The translations under genes and the position numbers were made by a program. Shown here one piece after another: positions 1-9,614 of a DNA stretch of 64,000 bases (positions are counted from its first letter, which is position 1; every line of letters starts with the position of its first letter). Under the pieces are notes generated by a model. That model did not search any database and was not told the origin of the DNA. It saw nothing but the letters and a program-made list of their open reading frames with translations. Origin of the DNA: Hymenoscyphus infarciens (taxonomy: Eukaryota; Ascomycota; Leotiomycetes; Helotiales; Helotiaceae); NCBI GenBank assembly GCA_001414345.1, contig LLCB01000184.1:53300-117299 (forward strand). Direction: 5' to 3'.

Positions 1-1
1 C

Positions 2-398
2 GTGGAAGCTGGGCACAATGTTAATGATGTTGCTGCTGTAAAGCAATACCTGAAAGATTCTCTGCAATGGAGAGCACAGAAGGTAAGTTTGACCATATCC
101 CAATTACAGCTTAAGCTAGTGGTAGAGCTATGCTAATTTTGAATAGCTTGACGGCACCGTTGTAGATGTCAACTTGCTGCCCAGTCTCATTGTCACAGTT
201 TCGGACCAAAAGGTCACTTTGCAGAAAAACATCACTTCTCTCCCAAGTTTTGGTCTCCGAACTGACCACCAAGAGATTACTGATAAGCCAGCTACCGAGA
301 AGCCGCAGACTACAAATGAAGGCTCTTCTCTTGCGCCGGGTGGCAGCTTGTGGGCGTTTGAGGCGTTGTTTGTCTTTGCTGGGATGAATTTAATGTAG
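2..398 (+). CDS. 3' end of a split gene, possibly a GPI-anchored protein
   Basis: The last two exons of a gene that starts before the window. Exon 2-82 reads in frame (VEAGHNVNDVAAVKQYLKD...) to a clean AAG|GTAAGT donor. The 64-nt intron 83-146 has a TGCTAAT branch point and ends in TAG. The final exon, 147-398, keeps the frame and stops with TAG at 396-398. The visible 110 residues end in a Ser/Thr/Pro-rich stretch, then small residues (SSLAPGGS) and a hydrophobic tail (LWAFEALFVFAGMNLM). That arrangement resembles a GPI-attachment signal. I do not recognise the family, and the anchor is an inference from composition only. Confidence is good that this is coding and low on function. Confidence 0.6.
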
Positions 399-2924
399 AG
401 GAATTGACGGAACCGGGTAATGATTGATCGACACGCACGTAGACTAGGAATTGTACATTCAGAGCGCAATAGTAATGAATAATAGGTGTTCGTAAACTCC
501 TGACCTTTCGAGTACTTAGTGCAAATTGGAGTGGCTTATTCAAAATGATTTCTACCTATTCCCTCACCAAATGATTCGCTCGTACATACACTGATCTTGC
601 TTAAATCCACCATCTTGCAAGACAATAGTGAGTATTCTCGTTGGTGAGAAAACATTCGCTAAATTGGACGTGAGGAGCTTCAGGGCAACTGAAATTGAAA
701 ACATGACCAAACAAGTAACACATAACTGCTGGGAGTGCCCTGGTCTCATCGAGAAGTTTATTGGCAGAGGCGCCCCCTCGACCCAGTGCCACGATTGTAA
801 AAATAATATTTTGTTATTACTTAGATACAAATAGACGACATTGCAGCAAGATGCAAAACCTGTCAAGGTACCCTTCGTGGTGGCCAGTTATGAGGTGGCG
901 TATTAGAGGCGGAGTACATATAGAAGTAAGGCAATTTCATTCGCGGTTTAAAGGCACCATAAGGGACGGTTATGTTTACTGTGCGTATAATACTCGTTTT
1001 ATTTGGCTCTTTTCGTGGCTTTTCCAATGTTGATGTCGCTAACCAATTTTAAGCGAAGTTCGCACTGGGACCCACATTTTTTGTCTGCGACACAGCAAGT
1101 TCGAATCTATCCGCCATGCGCGCTAAGTTGGCACAACACAAGCTATTAGCCTTTTCAAGGTCACCGGTGTGCCGCGTGGGTTATGAGGAGAAGTGTGGGA
1201 GGAGGGTGTACATACAAGGTGTAAGTTAGTCCACCGGCCCTGAGGGGTTGCAATGTATACAATAAATACCAAGTGAAATTTTGGAAGCTCTTTTCTTAAA
1301 GAAATCTAAGCCAAGTCAATACTAAGATACATTCTTGTCACAGTATCTAAACTATGGGGACCTACAAAGGACTCAGCGGACTCTTTTGTGGCAGATTTTC
1401 TGCCTGCATTTTGGAGGAATGGCGATGAGGTTGGTCCAAAAACCACCCATTTCCCTCGAGCTTTGTTAGCTAGTTCGGCGCCTAGGTAGGGAGGGTCCAA
1501 GAATCGTGTTACCAAACGTGGCATTTGTCAAGCACTCAAGAAGAAAAGCCCCCGCACCCATGGAGTACATTGTAAGAGAATCGTCCTTGTAGCTCGATTG
1601 CCTTGTTCTTGTCAAAGTACAGCTCACTCATATTATTTCTCCGAGAGTTGAGTGCAGTATCATGCTTAAAGGAGTAAAGTAGGATTGAATATTATAGATT
1701 ACGTAAAAGCTTAAAGAATTAAAGTAGGACGCTTATTCTTCAAGTACTAGAGTTACCTCTAAGTAATCTAAACTCTCTAGGTTAATTTATTATTTACTGA
1801 TTTTATTAACAACTATCAAAATCTATTTTGATAAAAGCGGTGTAGTTTTTAAAAGTGTAAGCACATATATGTTTTGAACTGTTTGTATACACCTGTTAGC
1901 TGCAGCCTGCGGCCGATTCCAATAGATGCCACTCTCCTTAATGTACATTCTTATTATGTAAGTCTCATTAGAGTACATTGCAGTTTACCATCTTTTGAAT
2001 GCATTTTTCTTTCACCGCTCTTTGAGGTGCAGTCTTTGAGGTGCATCATTCTTTCAAGACAGAAGCATACCGTGTTGATTAAAGCCATGGATACTCTTCT
2101 GTCCAACCTTGAGAATCCGACTCTCATGGCAATGGCACTCATCTTTTCTAGGCTTGGCAGGAGGGGTCTTACAACTCTACTCCCACCACTCGTATGTGTT
2201 TAAGTTTGTTGCTTTCTCATCTTGAATTCCTCTCTAACCAGGTGATCTTCAGCAAGACTCGCCTCACGACTGGCAATTAACCTCTATGGTTCTTACAATG
2301 CATTGGGCGTTCAATATCGACTTAAGAACTAGCAACCTCCACGTTAGTACGAAACCTACTAAGCTGCCCCCAAAGCCATAACAAGAAGTCAAGAAGGATG
2401 TGAAAGGTCTCATCGACCAGGTGAATTTCCAAATCATCAAAACACGCTGAGGAAATGAGAGGAATAGAACATGATGAAACCTCTTCTAAAACAAAAAAAT
2501 TAAGAGATTTTCCTCCCTGAACCTCCCCTTGTCGAGAGTTCCTAGCCCTCCCAGCCCTCCAACGGACCCAGGATGCCCAACTGGGAGAAGCCAGAAGGAT
2601 GTTCCCAGAGGGGGAATTGAGATAAATTTGGGGACCATGCTTGTTATAACAGTGAGTGGCCAGGGTTGGAGATGTTCGTGTATAGCACCAGTTTGGGAAC
2701 AGTTTACTTGGAGTTGTCAATTTTCGAGTTGTAATAGGAAGTCATTGGCCTTAGAAGTGGGGACTAAGCGAACTGAACTAAATAGTGGGAATTATCTAGA
2801 CGGTATGAATAATCAAATAGATTGTACAAGGAATAGGTACGCGAACCACCGTCCTTCCCTAGTTTGACTCCTCCATACTGCTTATGCGAAAGGGTTAGCT
2901 TTCGCTCACGAGACCTGCCCTTCA
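399..2924. other. Gene-poor stretch without a supportable gene
   Basis: No open frame here has splice-site support, recognisable motifs or a length beyond chance; the short frames overlap on both strands. About 1670-1860 is AT-rich with many TA steps, similar in texture to RIP-altered DNA. The part near 2700-2920 may hold further decayed rRNA-like sequence, because it adjoins the 18S relic, but I could not align it convincingly. Confidence 0.5.
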
Positions 2925-3504
2925 ATTGTTCCTTGTTGAGGAATGTAAATTATACTCATTCCATTTACAAGATCCAAAACAGCCCGGTATCAGTATTTAT
3001 TATCACGACCTCCCCGTGCCGGGATCATATTAGGTAATTTGCACGCCTGCTGCCTTTAGATGTGGTGGCCGTTTCTCAGGCTCCCTCTCTGGAATAGAAC
3101 CCTACATTGGGTACCAGATGACCACTCATCACCCCCAAGCTCACAGCTATAGCTGGTCACGCAAGGCCCCGTTTACGGTGGGTTTAGCCCGTACCTTAAG
3201 CCTTGACTTGCAGAGCCCATATCTTAGCAAGCGTTAAACAGTCTAGCGATAGCCAGATCCGCTACGGATTCTCCCTATTCTACAGCTTATAACCAGTAGG
3301 TGATAGGTGTTACCTGGCACCCGGTACTATAGATATAACAGGAGGCCCCCGCATCCAGGTATGTCGCCTCACAGAGACTTATCATGCCAGAGGCCGTGAA
3401 ATTTAGGAACTAGTAGTTCATTCCCCGTTACCTGTTGAAACCATGGTAAGCCAAATCCTACCATCGAAAGTAGAAATTTGAAGTTAAGTCATTCTTCGCG
3501 CCTG
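2925..3504 (-). pseudogene. Degenerate 18S (SSU) rRNA fragment, interrupted by a group I intron relic
   Basis: Read on the minus strand, 3504-3420 contains the fungal 18S pieces CAAATTTCT, CTTTCGATGGTAGGAT, TACCATGGTTTCAAC and GGTAACGGGGAAT. After a 315-nt insertion, 3104-2925 continues with TAGGGTTCTATTCC, GAGAGGGAGCCTGAGAAACG, AGGCAGCAGGCGTGCAAATT, CACGGGGAGGT, AATAAATACTGATAC and GGAACAATTGAAGGGCA. These follow the order of the first third of nuclear SSU rRNA as I recall it. The copy carries substitutions and small gaps in very conserved positions; for example, the stretch before GGCAGCAGG has lost about three bases. It does not continue into the expected GGTGCCAGCAGCCGCGG. It is therefore a dispersed, decayed rDNA copy and not a working gene. 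The outer borders are approximate. Confidence 0.8.
3105..3419 (-). ncRNA. Group I intron relic inside the 18S fragment
   Basis: This 315-nt insertion sits between SSU ...GGGGAAT and TAGGGTTC... . The 5' exon ends in T and the insertion ends in G, the usual group I borders. On the minus strand, four core-like elements occur in the canonical order. P-like is GGATGCGGGGGCCTCCTG (3356-3339), Q-like GAATCCGTAGCGGA (3271-3258), R-like GCTAGACTGTTTAAC (3247-3233) and S-like GCTAAGATATGGGCT (3228-3214). The P and Q elements can form a P4 helix (UGCGG with CCGUA). R/S pairing for P7 is imperfect, which fits decay. I see no homing-endonuclease frame. The subgroup (IC1 or IE) cannot be settled by eye. 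Confidence 0.65.
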
Positions 3505-3650
3505 ATCCCGCGAAACCTCATATTGTATTGTTTTTAACTGTATTACAGAGCTGGATTTTGAGCTAAGCACACCATATGGTAGCAATTCACTGCCGTACAA
3601 GCAATCTTAAACCTGCAAATATCTGACCGCCAGTAATATCGAGACAATAA

Positions 3651-5648
3651 TCACAAAATTTGTGGACTTTGGCTGCTGAGGCAGTTTGTCGTCTCAGTAG
3701 CCGAGTTTTCTCGACCGCGCTTCCTTCCCACAGCACTCGATGGAGAAGCGGATGGGCTGGGAGTACCCTCGGTACTACTTCCGGCAGCAGAATCAAATCT
3801 CATCATTCGATCTTTGAGTATCTGTTTCATTGTTCGTTTTATAGGTGTTTGAACATGCGCTGGCTGTGACGACTCAATTCGCTGTGTATCTCTGTCGGCT
3901 TCGATGTGTGGTCGTGTGCCCTAAAAAATACTGAGTATCAATTAGGAGAATATATAAGCGACGGGTCTTACGATTTCCTCAAGTCGCTCAAGTCGCTCAG
4001 CCTGTGTATAAACATCCTCGTCCGAATCGTAGGAATTCAATAAGGGATCAAGGCCATAGCGCGACGAGTCGGGGTCTTCCTGCACTGTTACAGGGGAATA
4101 ATTCTCAATGTTGTCCTGGCTTTCCTCGAGGAGTGGATTAAAATCGGCTGTTGTATTATCAATTTGGTGGCCACCGCTCCGTGCTGGATCATCGATTTGT
4201 TGGCCACCGCTCGCTGCTGGATCAACGATTTGGTTGCTCAAGGCTGCCGCTGATGCGTTCTCTGGGAGATGGACAGTAACACTTTTTGCTCAGTAGCTGT
4301 AAACGCAATGTGGAAAAACACTTACAGGTGGTATGGTGTCTTCAACGTTAAATTACTAGGAACGGCTAGCAGTACAAACCTATCGTTGCTTGTCTTGAAT
4401 CCGAGCGGGTTATAGCCGGCAGGTGTTTTATCGTTGAGCCATAGATCTAAAGTCATGATATTTCCTTTTGGAAGATGAGTAGCTGTCTCCGTACGCTTTC
4501 TGATTGCAGAGGCAAATGCGATCAAGTTCATGTTGGCCAAGTCTGTAGTCATAGTCGTCGATGGCTGAGAAGACCCCGTTTCGGTGTTGACGGAAAGCGT
4601 AAGAGAGCCGGGCTCTTCTCTTGCTACACCTAATTCCGTGAGTAATGTGTAAAAAGTGCAGAACAATGACCTTTATTCTCCGAGGACGTTTCGAAGAATC
4701 GAAGCCTGAATTCGCAGATTCTTAAACGTTCTCGGAGAATGGATATCGTTGTTCTAAAATATCCGAAGCAACAGAGGGAGGGGTGGTACGAGGACTAAAG
4801 CTTGGGATTCTTACCCAGCGAGTTTTCGATTGCTATTTGATACTTCTCAATGAGGCCTTCTGGGGAGCTGAAATTTAGCTGCAAGCCTTTGAGGTATCCT
4901 TTCTCCAAAGCGTCTGCAACGCCGATTTCCTGAATTTATTAGGAAAACCTTCGGACTGGAGAGTGGATTTGTATATACTTACTAGCCAATCCAAGAGTTT
5001 ATCCCCTGCCTTGTGATTTCCGCGCTTAATGATAAAAAGGTCTCGCATATCGGCATGTCTAGTCACGCATGGGTGCTGCCCCTTGCCGTTCTTGAATGAA
5101 TCGTAGGAAATATCAGGAGATTTCACATCAATCGTCCTATAATCGTAGTAGTCTTCGCTCTGTCCAAGGATCCTCCTATTAAGAAGTAAGTAAAGATAGC
5201 CAGTCTTGGGATAATAACACAAACCGATCCCAGGCAATAGTGGAAATCTATAGTTGGGTTAGCACTGTGGACGACAATATGACGAGGGTAGGAAAGTGCA
5301 TGCAGTTGCAGTGAGGGCGATCTTGACAATCTCGATGCTATATTGCTGATCAACGACTGCCTTGGTTATCGTAATAGCCTCCTGTTGAGGTCGAGGCACA
5401 CGTCGAGCAGTGCTCGGGGTAGGAGCTGGACGGGGCGCAACGGGACGACTCTGGGTAGTTCCCATTTTTCTCTGCACTTGACGAGGGAAGTTATTCGGGG
5501 TTGCAGGAGCGTTTAACTCTTTCCGATGGGGCTTTCGCGCATTCGTGACGGTGGCCGTGGCAGCCTTCGAGGTTCGAGTTCGCTTTGCTACAGGGAGCTC
5601 ATTTTCAATCGGTGGTAGAACACCACGAGAACGCGTCATCATGGTCAT
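3651..5648 (-). CDS. HORMA-domain protein, Hop1-like (meiotic chromosome axis)
   Basis: Hop1-type HORMA proteins load on meiotic chromosome axes and direct recombination to the homologue. Proposed exons are 5648-5284, 5175-4983, 4929-4815, 4629-4326, 4281-3972 and 3920-3651. Together they give 518 codons with phase kept at all five junctions. HORMA landmarks are SIEIVKIALTATACTFL (from about residue 104), KLLDWLEIGVADALEKGYLK (181-200), PEGLIEKYQIAIE, and LPKGNIMTLDLWLND (277-291). These match the CLxFLRGL, LLDWLEKGV and LPxxxFLTMRLMFND regions of yeast Hop1 in order. The N-terminal 90 residues are basic and disordered. The C-terminal part is acidic and low-complexity, with a basic IKRTMKQILKDRMM segment. 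I see no PHD-type cysteine module or winged helix, so it is shorter than yeast Hop1. The first intron is the least certain: its GTCATA donor is weak and a nearer TGCTAAC/TAG acceptor exists. The fifth acceptor is also atypical. Confidence 0.75.
4675..4740. repeat. Imperfect inverted repeat inside intron 4 of the HORMA gene
   Basis: Arms 4675-4700 and 4717-4740 are near-perfect reverse complements (outer ATTCTCCGAGGACGTTT against AAACGTTCTCGGAGAAT) around a loop of about 16 nt. Pre-mRNA from this gene would carry a hairpin of about 24 bp within the 185-nt intron 4815-4630. It may be a small foldback element remnant. Confidence 0.7.
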
Positions 5649-5689
5649 GGTGCTTGATTGTTCGTGGAGGAGGCGACCCTCAAGAGTAT

Positions 5690-5722
5690 ATAGATGAAAG
5701 ATAGATGAAAGATAGATGAAGG
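5690..5722. repeat. Three tandem copies of an 11-bp unit
   Basis: The unit ATAGATGAAAG occurs at 5690-5700, 5701-5711 and, with one change, 5712-5722. It lies about 40-75 bp upstream of the HORMA gene start, so it probably falls in the 5' leader or core promoter. Confidence 0.8.
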
Positions 5723-6154
5723 CGCGGTTGAGGTGAGGTGTGAGTTGAAGGAAGATGGGGTGGAAGAGACGAGGAGGAGAGTGAAGATGCAGGTGGAGGC
5801 GGAGGAGAAAAGGTCGAGGTTGTGGGTGATGGGGTGAGGAGGTGACGAGAGGTGGTTGGCACGACTGTCTCTGCAAAGTACGGAAGGAAGGTGCGGACAG
5901 GTAGGGGACGGGAAGGGAAGTCACGAACGACCTGAGGGTGGTACGCCCAAATCATCACTACCCAGGTAACATGAAATTTGTGCAAGAACTGAGACAATAA
6001 GGAAATATACTCCTTCTGATTCTCGTCTGTTTGTTTGGATTCTCTTTTGATCCTGCTCCAAGTGCTCTCCGTCACCCTTCTACTATTGCTCGGAGACCTC
6101 GAAGAATGATAGCCATTAATCGAGAATATTTGGGAAAATGGGAAACTCGTTTTC

Positions 6155-6215
6155 TCAATTCTCCCAAGCTCTTCAAATAACAGCAGGTGTTATTTGAGAG
6201 GGTTTAGGAGAATCG
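6155..6215. repeat. Imperfect foldback sequence
   Basis: ATTCTCCCAAGCTCTTCAAATAAC is followed after a short loop by GTTATTTGAGAGGGTTTAGGAGAAT, its near reverse complement. The surrounding 6085-6320 stretch repeats related words (TCGGAGA, CGAAGAAT, TTCTCAATTCT) also seen in the intron-4 hairpin at 4675-4740. This suggests related decayed foldback elements. Confidence 0.5.
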
Positions 6216-7222
6216 GGAAGTCAATTCTCTTAGACTTTCCGAATCAAAGTAGAGATTGTGTGAGAAGCGGGAGGTTGAGAGGCTCGTTTTCTGAATTCTT
6301 CTAATCTCCTTGAATCGTAGTAGCCTTTCTTCAAGCAGGTTTAGAAGAACCCCAAGCTCCTTCAATAATACCTGTCCTCTCCTCGACCTTTTCTCGACAT
6401 CTGGGATGTCTTGAAAGTCGTAATGGACAACGGCCTCTTTCTGTGTAAGAAGACCTCTAAAATATAAAAAACAATCATTATGGTTCTTCAGGTTCCCCAG
6501 CTTCCATCTCATATTAGCATGCACTTTTCTTTTTCTTTAAAGAGAAGGTTTGCCGTGAAACAGTTTTCTCGCTGCCAGACCCATTAGATAGAAGAAGGCA
6601 TTGGAAGACTTGTAAGGAACCTGGAACCAGGGGGGAAGATGAAGACGTCTTCCAGTGACCCCCACCCCCACCCCCAAGCCAGTGGTCATTGGCCATTTTC
6701 TTTGGCTTGACTCTTAGGAAAATAACCGAGAAGATACTTTTCGAAATTTTCCAGTCTCTGAAAAATTCGAAAAATCTGGGATCAAAAGTCACCTAGGAAC
6801 TGGGGTTGCTTGTAGATGTAAAAGATATATATATATACTCGACTCGACAGAGGTTGTCGGATTCTCGGGTTCCCAAAGAAAAGCCCGGCTGCCTTGGCAT
6901 TATTGTAGGGCACCCCTGTAATTCGCCTCTGAATGGTGGAAGCCTAACAAGCCCCTCGCGGGTATTGAAACTCCGCCGCGGGATCTCTGACAGGAGCACT
7001 GCACTACACTGCACTACATCTTCCTAACCACACAGCCTCAGCTCACATAAAGACAACTCTGTCCCTCCTCCTCATACACCTTTTGTTCTACTTCCCACAC
7101 CATACGAATAACTACAAAATTCCAATCACTCAGTACCTAACCATCACCTCAAATAGCCGCTTCACCACCCTCAATTACCACCCCTCACTTATCCTCCTCT
7201 ACCACCACTACCACCTCCCACG

Positions 7223-8552
7223 ATGAAGAAATTCGGCTTCGGGAAGAAGGGCGAGAAAGGAGACAAGAATGCCCCTCCAGCAGCAAATCCATACGCACAA
7301 CAACCACCATCCGCCGACCCATACGCGCAAGACACTAATAAATTTGCGAACATGCCTCCACCGGGTCCTCCAGCAGCCTCGCCCTACCAGCAGGCTCGGC
7401 AAGGGCTTCCCCAAGGACCAGGACGAGGTGGTCTTCCCAGTGGCCCAGGTGGCGGACGGGGACCAGCTCCGAACCGTGCTCCTTCAAATGGCAGTGGATA
7501 TGGAGCAGAGAAATACGGGAGTGGAGGTGGTTACGGTGCTAACAGATACGATACTCCTCCTGCCCCTCCTTCCGATACGGGTTCCAAATATGGCCCGGGT
7601 GGCTACGGTGGTTTACAGCGAAACAACAGTAGCGATACCACTACGACAGAAGACAATCGAGACGCTTTGTTTGGGGGCGCGAAGGATCGATACGCCCAGC
7701 GAGGGCCGATGCCACCGCCAAATCCTAGACAGCCTGGCGGTTACGGTGCCGAGTCAGAGGCTGGTGGTGGATATGGCGGAGATAGACAGCTCACAGCAGA
7801 AGAAGAGGAAGAAGAAGATGTGGCAGCAACCAAACAACAAATTCGTTTCATGAAGCAAGAAGATGTTTCATCTACTCGAAATGCACTTCGAATTGCGGCC
7901 CAAGCTGAGGAGACTGGACGAGCAACACTTGCCCGACTTGGCGCCCAAGGAGAGCGTATTCACAATACAGAGAAGAATCTTGATATCGCCGCCAACCACA
8001 ACCGCATTGCTGAGGCCAAGGCCAAGGAGTTGAAGACCTTGAATAGAAGCATGTTCGCGGTTCACGTTAGCAATCCCTTTACAGCATCTTCCCGAAGGGA
8101 AGCACGAGATCAAGAAATTGTGGAAAAGCATCGCGTTGAGAGAGACGAGCGTGAGGCTACACGACAAGCCGCTTTTGGGTCTCAGCAACGAATGGAATCG
8201 ACATTTAAGAAGCTCCAACCAGGAGACGTTGGATATCGGGCCCCAGGCGCCAAAGCCAGTCTTGCGGAACGCTCGAAATACCAATTCGAAGCAGACTCGG
8301 AAGATGACGAAATGGAGGATGAGATTGATTCCAATCTTGATGCTATGAGTGGCGCTGTTGGCCGGTTGAACATGCTGGCAAAGGCGACAGGCCAGGAGGT
8401 CGAGGCACAAAATGTGTTGCTTGACCGAGTTACGGGCAAGGTAAGTTATATCCAATTCTTGACGTTGGTCACAAAGCTAACACATTTCTCAGACCAACGC
8501 AGTGGACGATCAGATTGTCATGAACAGAGCGAGATTGGATCGTATCAAGTAA
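7223..8552 (+). CDS. SEC9: Sec9, SNAP-25-type t-SNARE for exocytosis
   Basis: Sec9 supplies the Qb and Qc SNARE helices that, with Sso and Snc, fuse secretory vesicles with the plasma membrane. Exons are 7223-8440 and 8493-8552. The intron 8441-8492 has an AAG|GTAAGT donor, a GCTAAC branch and a CTCAG acceptor, giving 425 residues. The start MKKFGFGKKGEKG is typical of fungal Sec9. Residues 10-190 are Pro/Gly/Tyr-rich and disordered. The Qb helix follows at about 195-270 (FMKQEDVSSTRNALRIAAQA, AQGERIHNTEKNLD, with the zero-layer Q in GAQGERI). A charged linker follows, then the Qc helix at about 365-425 (EDEIDSNLDAMSGAVGRLN, GQEVEAQNVLLDRV). Without the second exon (TNAVDDQIVMNRARLDRIK) the last heptads would be lost, which supports the splice. 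There is no membrane anchor, as usual for the family. Confidence 0.93.
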
Positions 8553-9614
8553 TCGAAGCACATGCTTTCCTGGAGAACCACATTAGATAGCATTGTTTGG
8601 GCGTTGTGTTCTTTTGATGGGTAGTTAAAATTTCAGTGGAATTAATACGCATTCTTCGTCTCTTTCTAACTATCTACTTGATAGAAAGCCCTAACTATCT
8701 ACTTTATAGAAAACAAAGTGACGGGATGTTTACTTGCACTATGATAAGAGCCGGGAATGCACGGTCCAGAAATTCGGGTATTTGATGATCAAAAGGGGCA
8801 AAAGAGGTCATGGACATAAATATGTCCAACGAGAATGCCCCCATATTTCTTCTCTTGTAAAGATTTGACAAGGAACTGTTCCCCGCGTTAAAAATAAACA
8901 AAACTAGACATTATGGAGTAGCTAAATCATTCAGCTGCAGCCTCGCGCTCAGCCTCTTCCTCCACCTGCATCCTGAATAGGTTCATCAGGGGATTACATC
9001 AGCATCAACATCATACAGACGTGATATGTTTTCATTGTGGGTATAACGAGTAAAAAGAACATAAAGCAAAGGGATAGGCTAGCGAAATTGAATAATAATA
9101 TATCAGTGAGAAAAAGTGTCTGTTTAAAGATAAGTGCAAGTTTCTAAAAGGGGTGGTGAATAAAGTGAGTGCGCGAGGCAGGCTTGAAAACCAAGTGGCG
9201 GGTCACGCTAGGAAGGAAACAGTGAGGACCCATCGGGCTCACTCAGCCTGAGAAACCTGAACAACCTCCATCACGACGACCAAAAATATCTTCCTCGACC
9301 GGCACCGATCTTTCCTCGACCTAGCCATCTCTTGCACCTCAACTCTCCACTCCCTCCTTTTTCAAAAAACCCCGTAGACGCTGTTGTCTTCGTGATTCTC
9401 TCCTCGACCACACCCCTCGCCCCCACCACGAGCCCACCACCACCACCACCAGTTTGAAAAGATCTCGGGCATTTCTACTTTGGCTATGGTTTTGTCAGCA
9501 GCTTGATACTATATCGGAGGAAGTGAAAAGCTTCGCGCTTTGCACGCGAGGAACGCGTTCATTCTTGAATTGAGGGGCGGGGCCAACAGCACCACGAAGC
9601 AGCAACTTTCCACC
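8553..9614. other. Intergenic region, SEC9 3' side and CDC4 5' leader
   Basis: No complete gene is visible. The CDC4-proximal 9240-9610 is C- and CT-rich with a CCA run (9430-9450), as expected of a promoter or leader. A TAGAAAG-containing repeat occurs near 8665-8710 (two copies of about 20 bp around CTAACTATCTACTT). Confidence 0.45.

Larger units (their letters stand above)
5649..7222. other. Divergent intergenic region between the HORMA gene and SEC9
   Basis: It contains a tandem 11-bp repeat at 5690-5722 and a foldback-like stretch near 6155-6215. A G/C homopolymer run lies near 6656-6675. The SEC9-proximal leader is pyrimidine-rich (about 7030-7220, many CCTC/ACC runs), typical of fungal 5' leaders. 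Frames upstream of 5648, in line with the HORMA start, are low-complexity (runs of L, P, H, S) and were not taken as coding. Confidence 0.5.

Noticed and set aside
1080..1115. tRNA-like box B (AGTTCGAATC) near 1100, and similar at 17353 and 52010
   Set aside because: No box A, acceptor stem or cloverleaf could be drawn around any of them.
2700..2924. Further SSU rRNA segments (for example GTATGG...AAACT...GGAA..GACGG on the minus strand)
   Set aside because: Some words resemble later 18S regions but spacing and order are poor; not strong enough to extend the pseudogene.
5649..5924. Upstream extension of the HORMA first exon (open to 5924)
   Set aside because: No ATG in the extension; the residues are low-complexity Pro/His/Ser/Leu, and the 11-bp tandem repeat lies inside it. 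The ATG at 5648 was kept.
8926..8973. Possible last minus-strand exon (MQVEEEAEREAAAE then stop, preceded by a TATTCAG acceptor)
   Set aside because: The acceptor and acidic tail look real, but I found no upstream exon in frame between 8980 and 9600, so no gene can be drawn.
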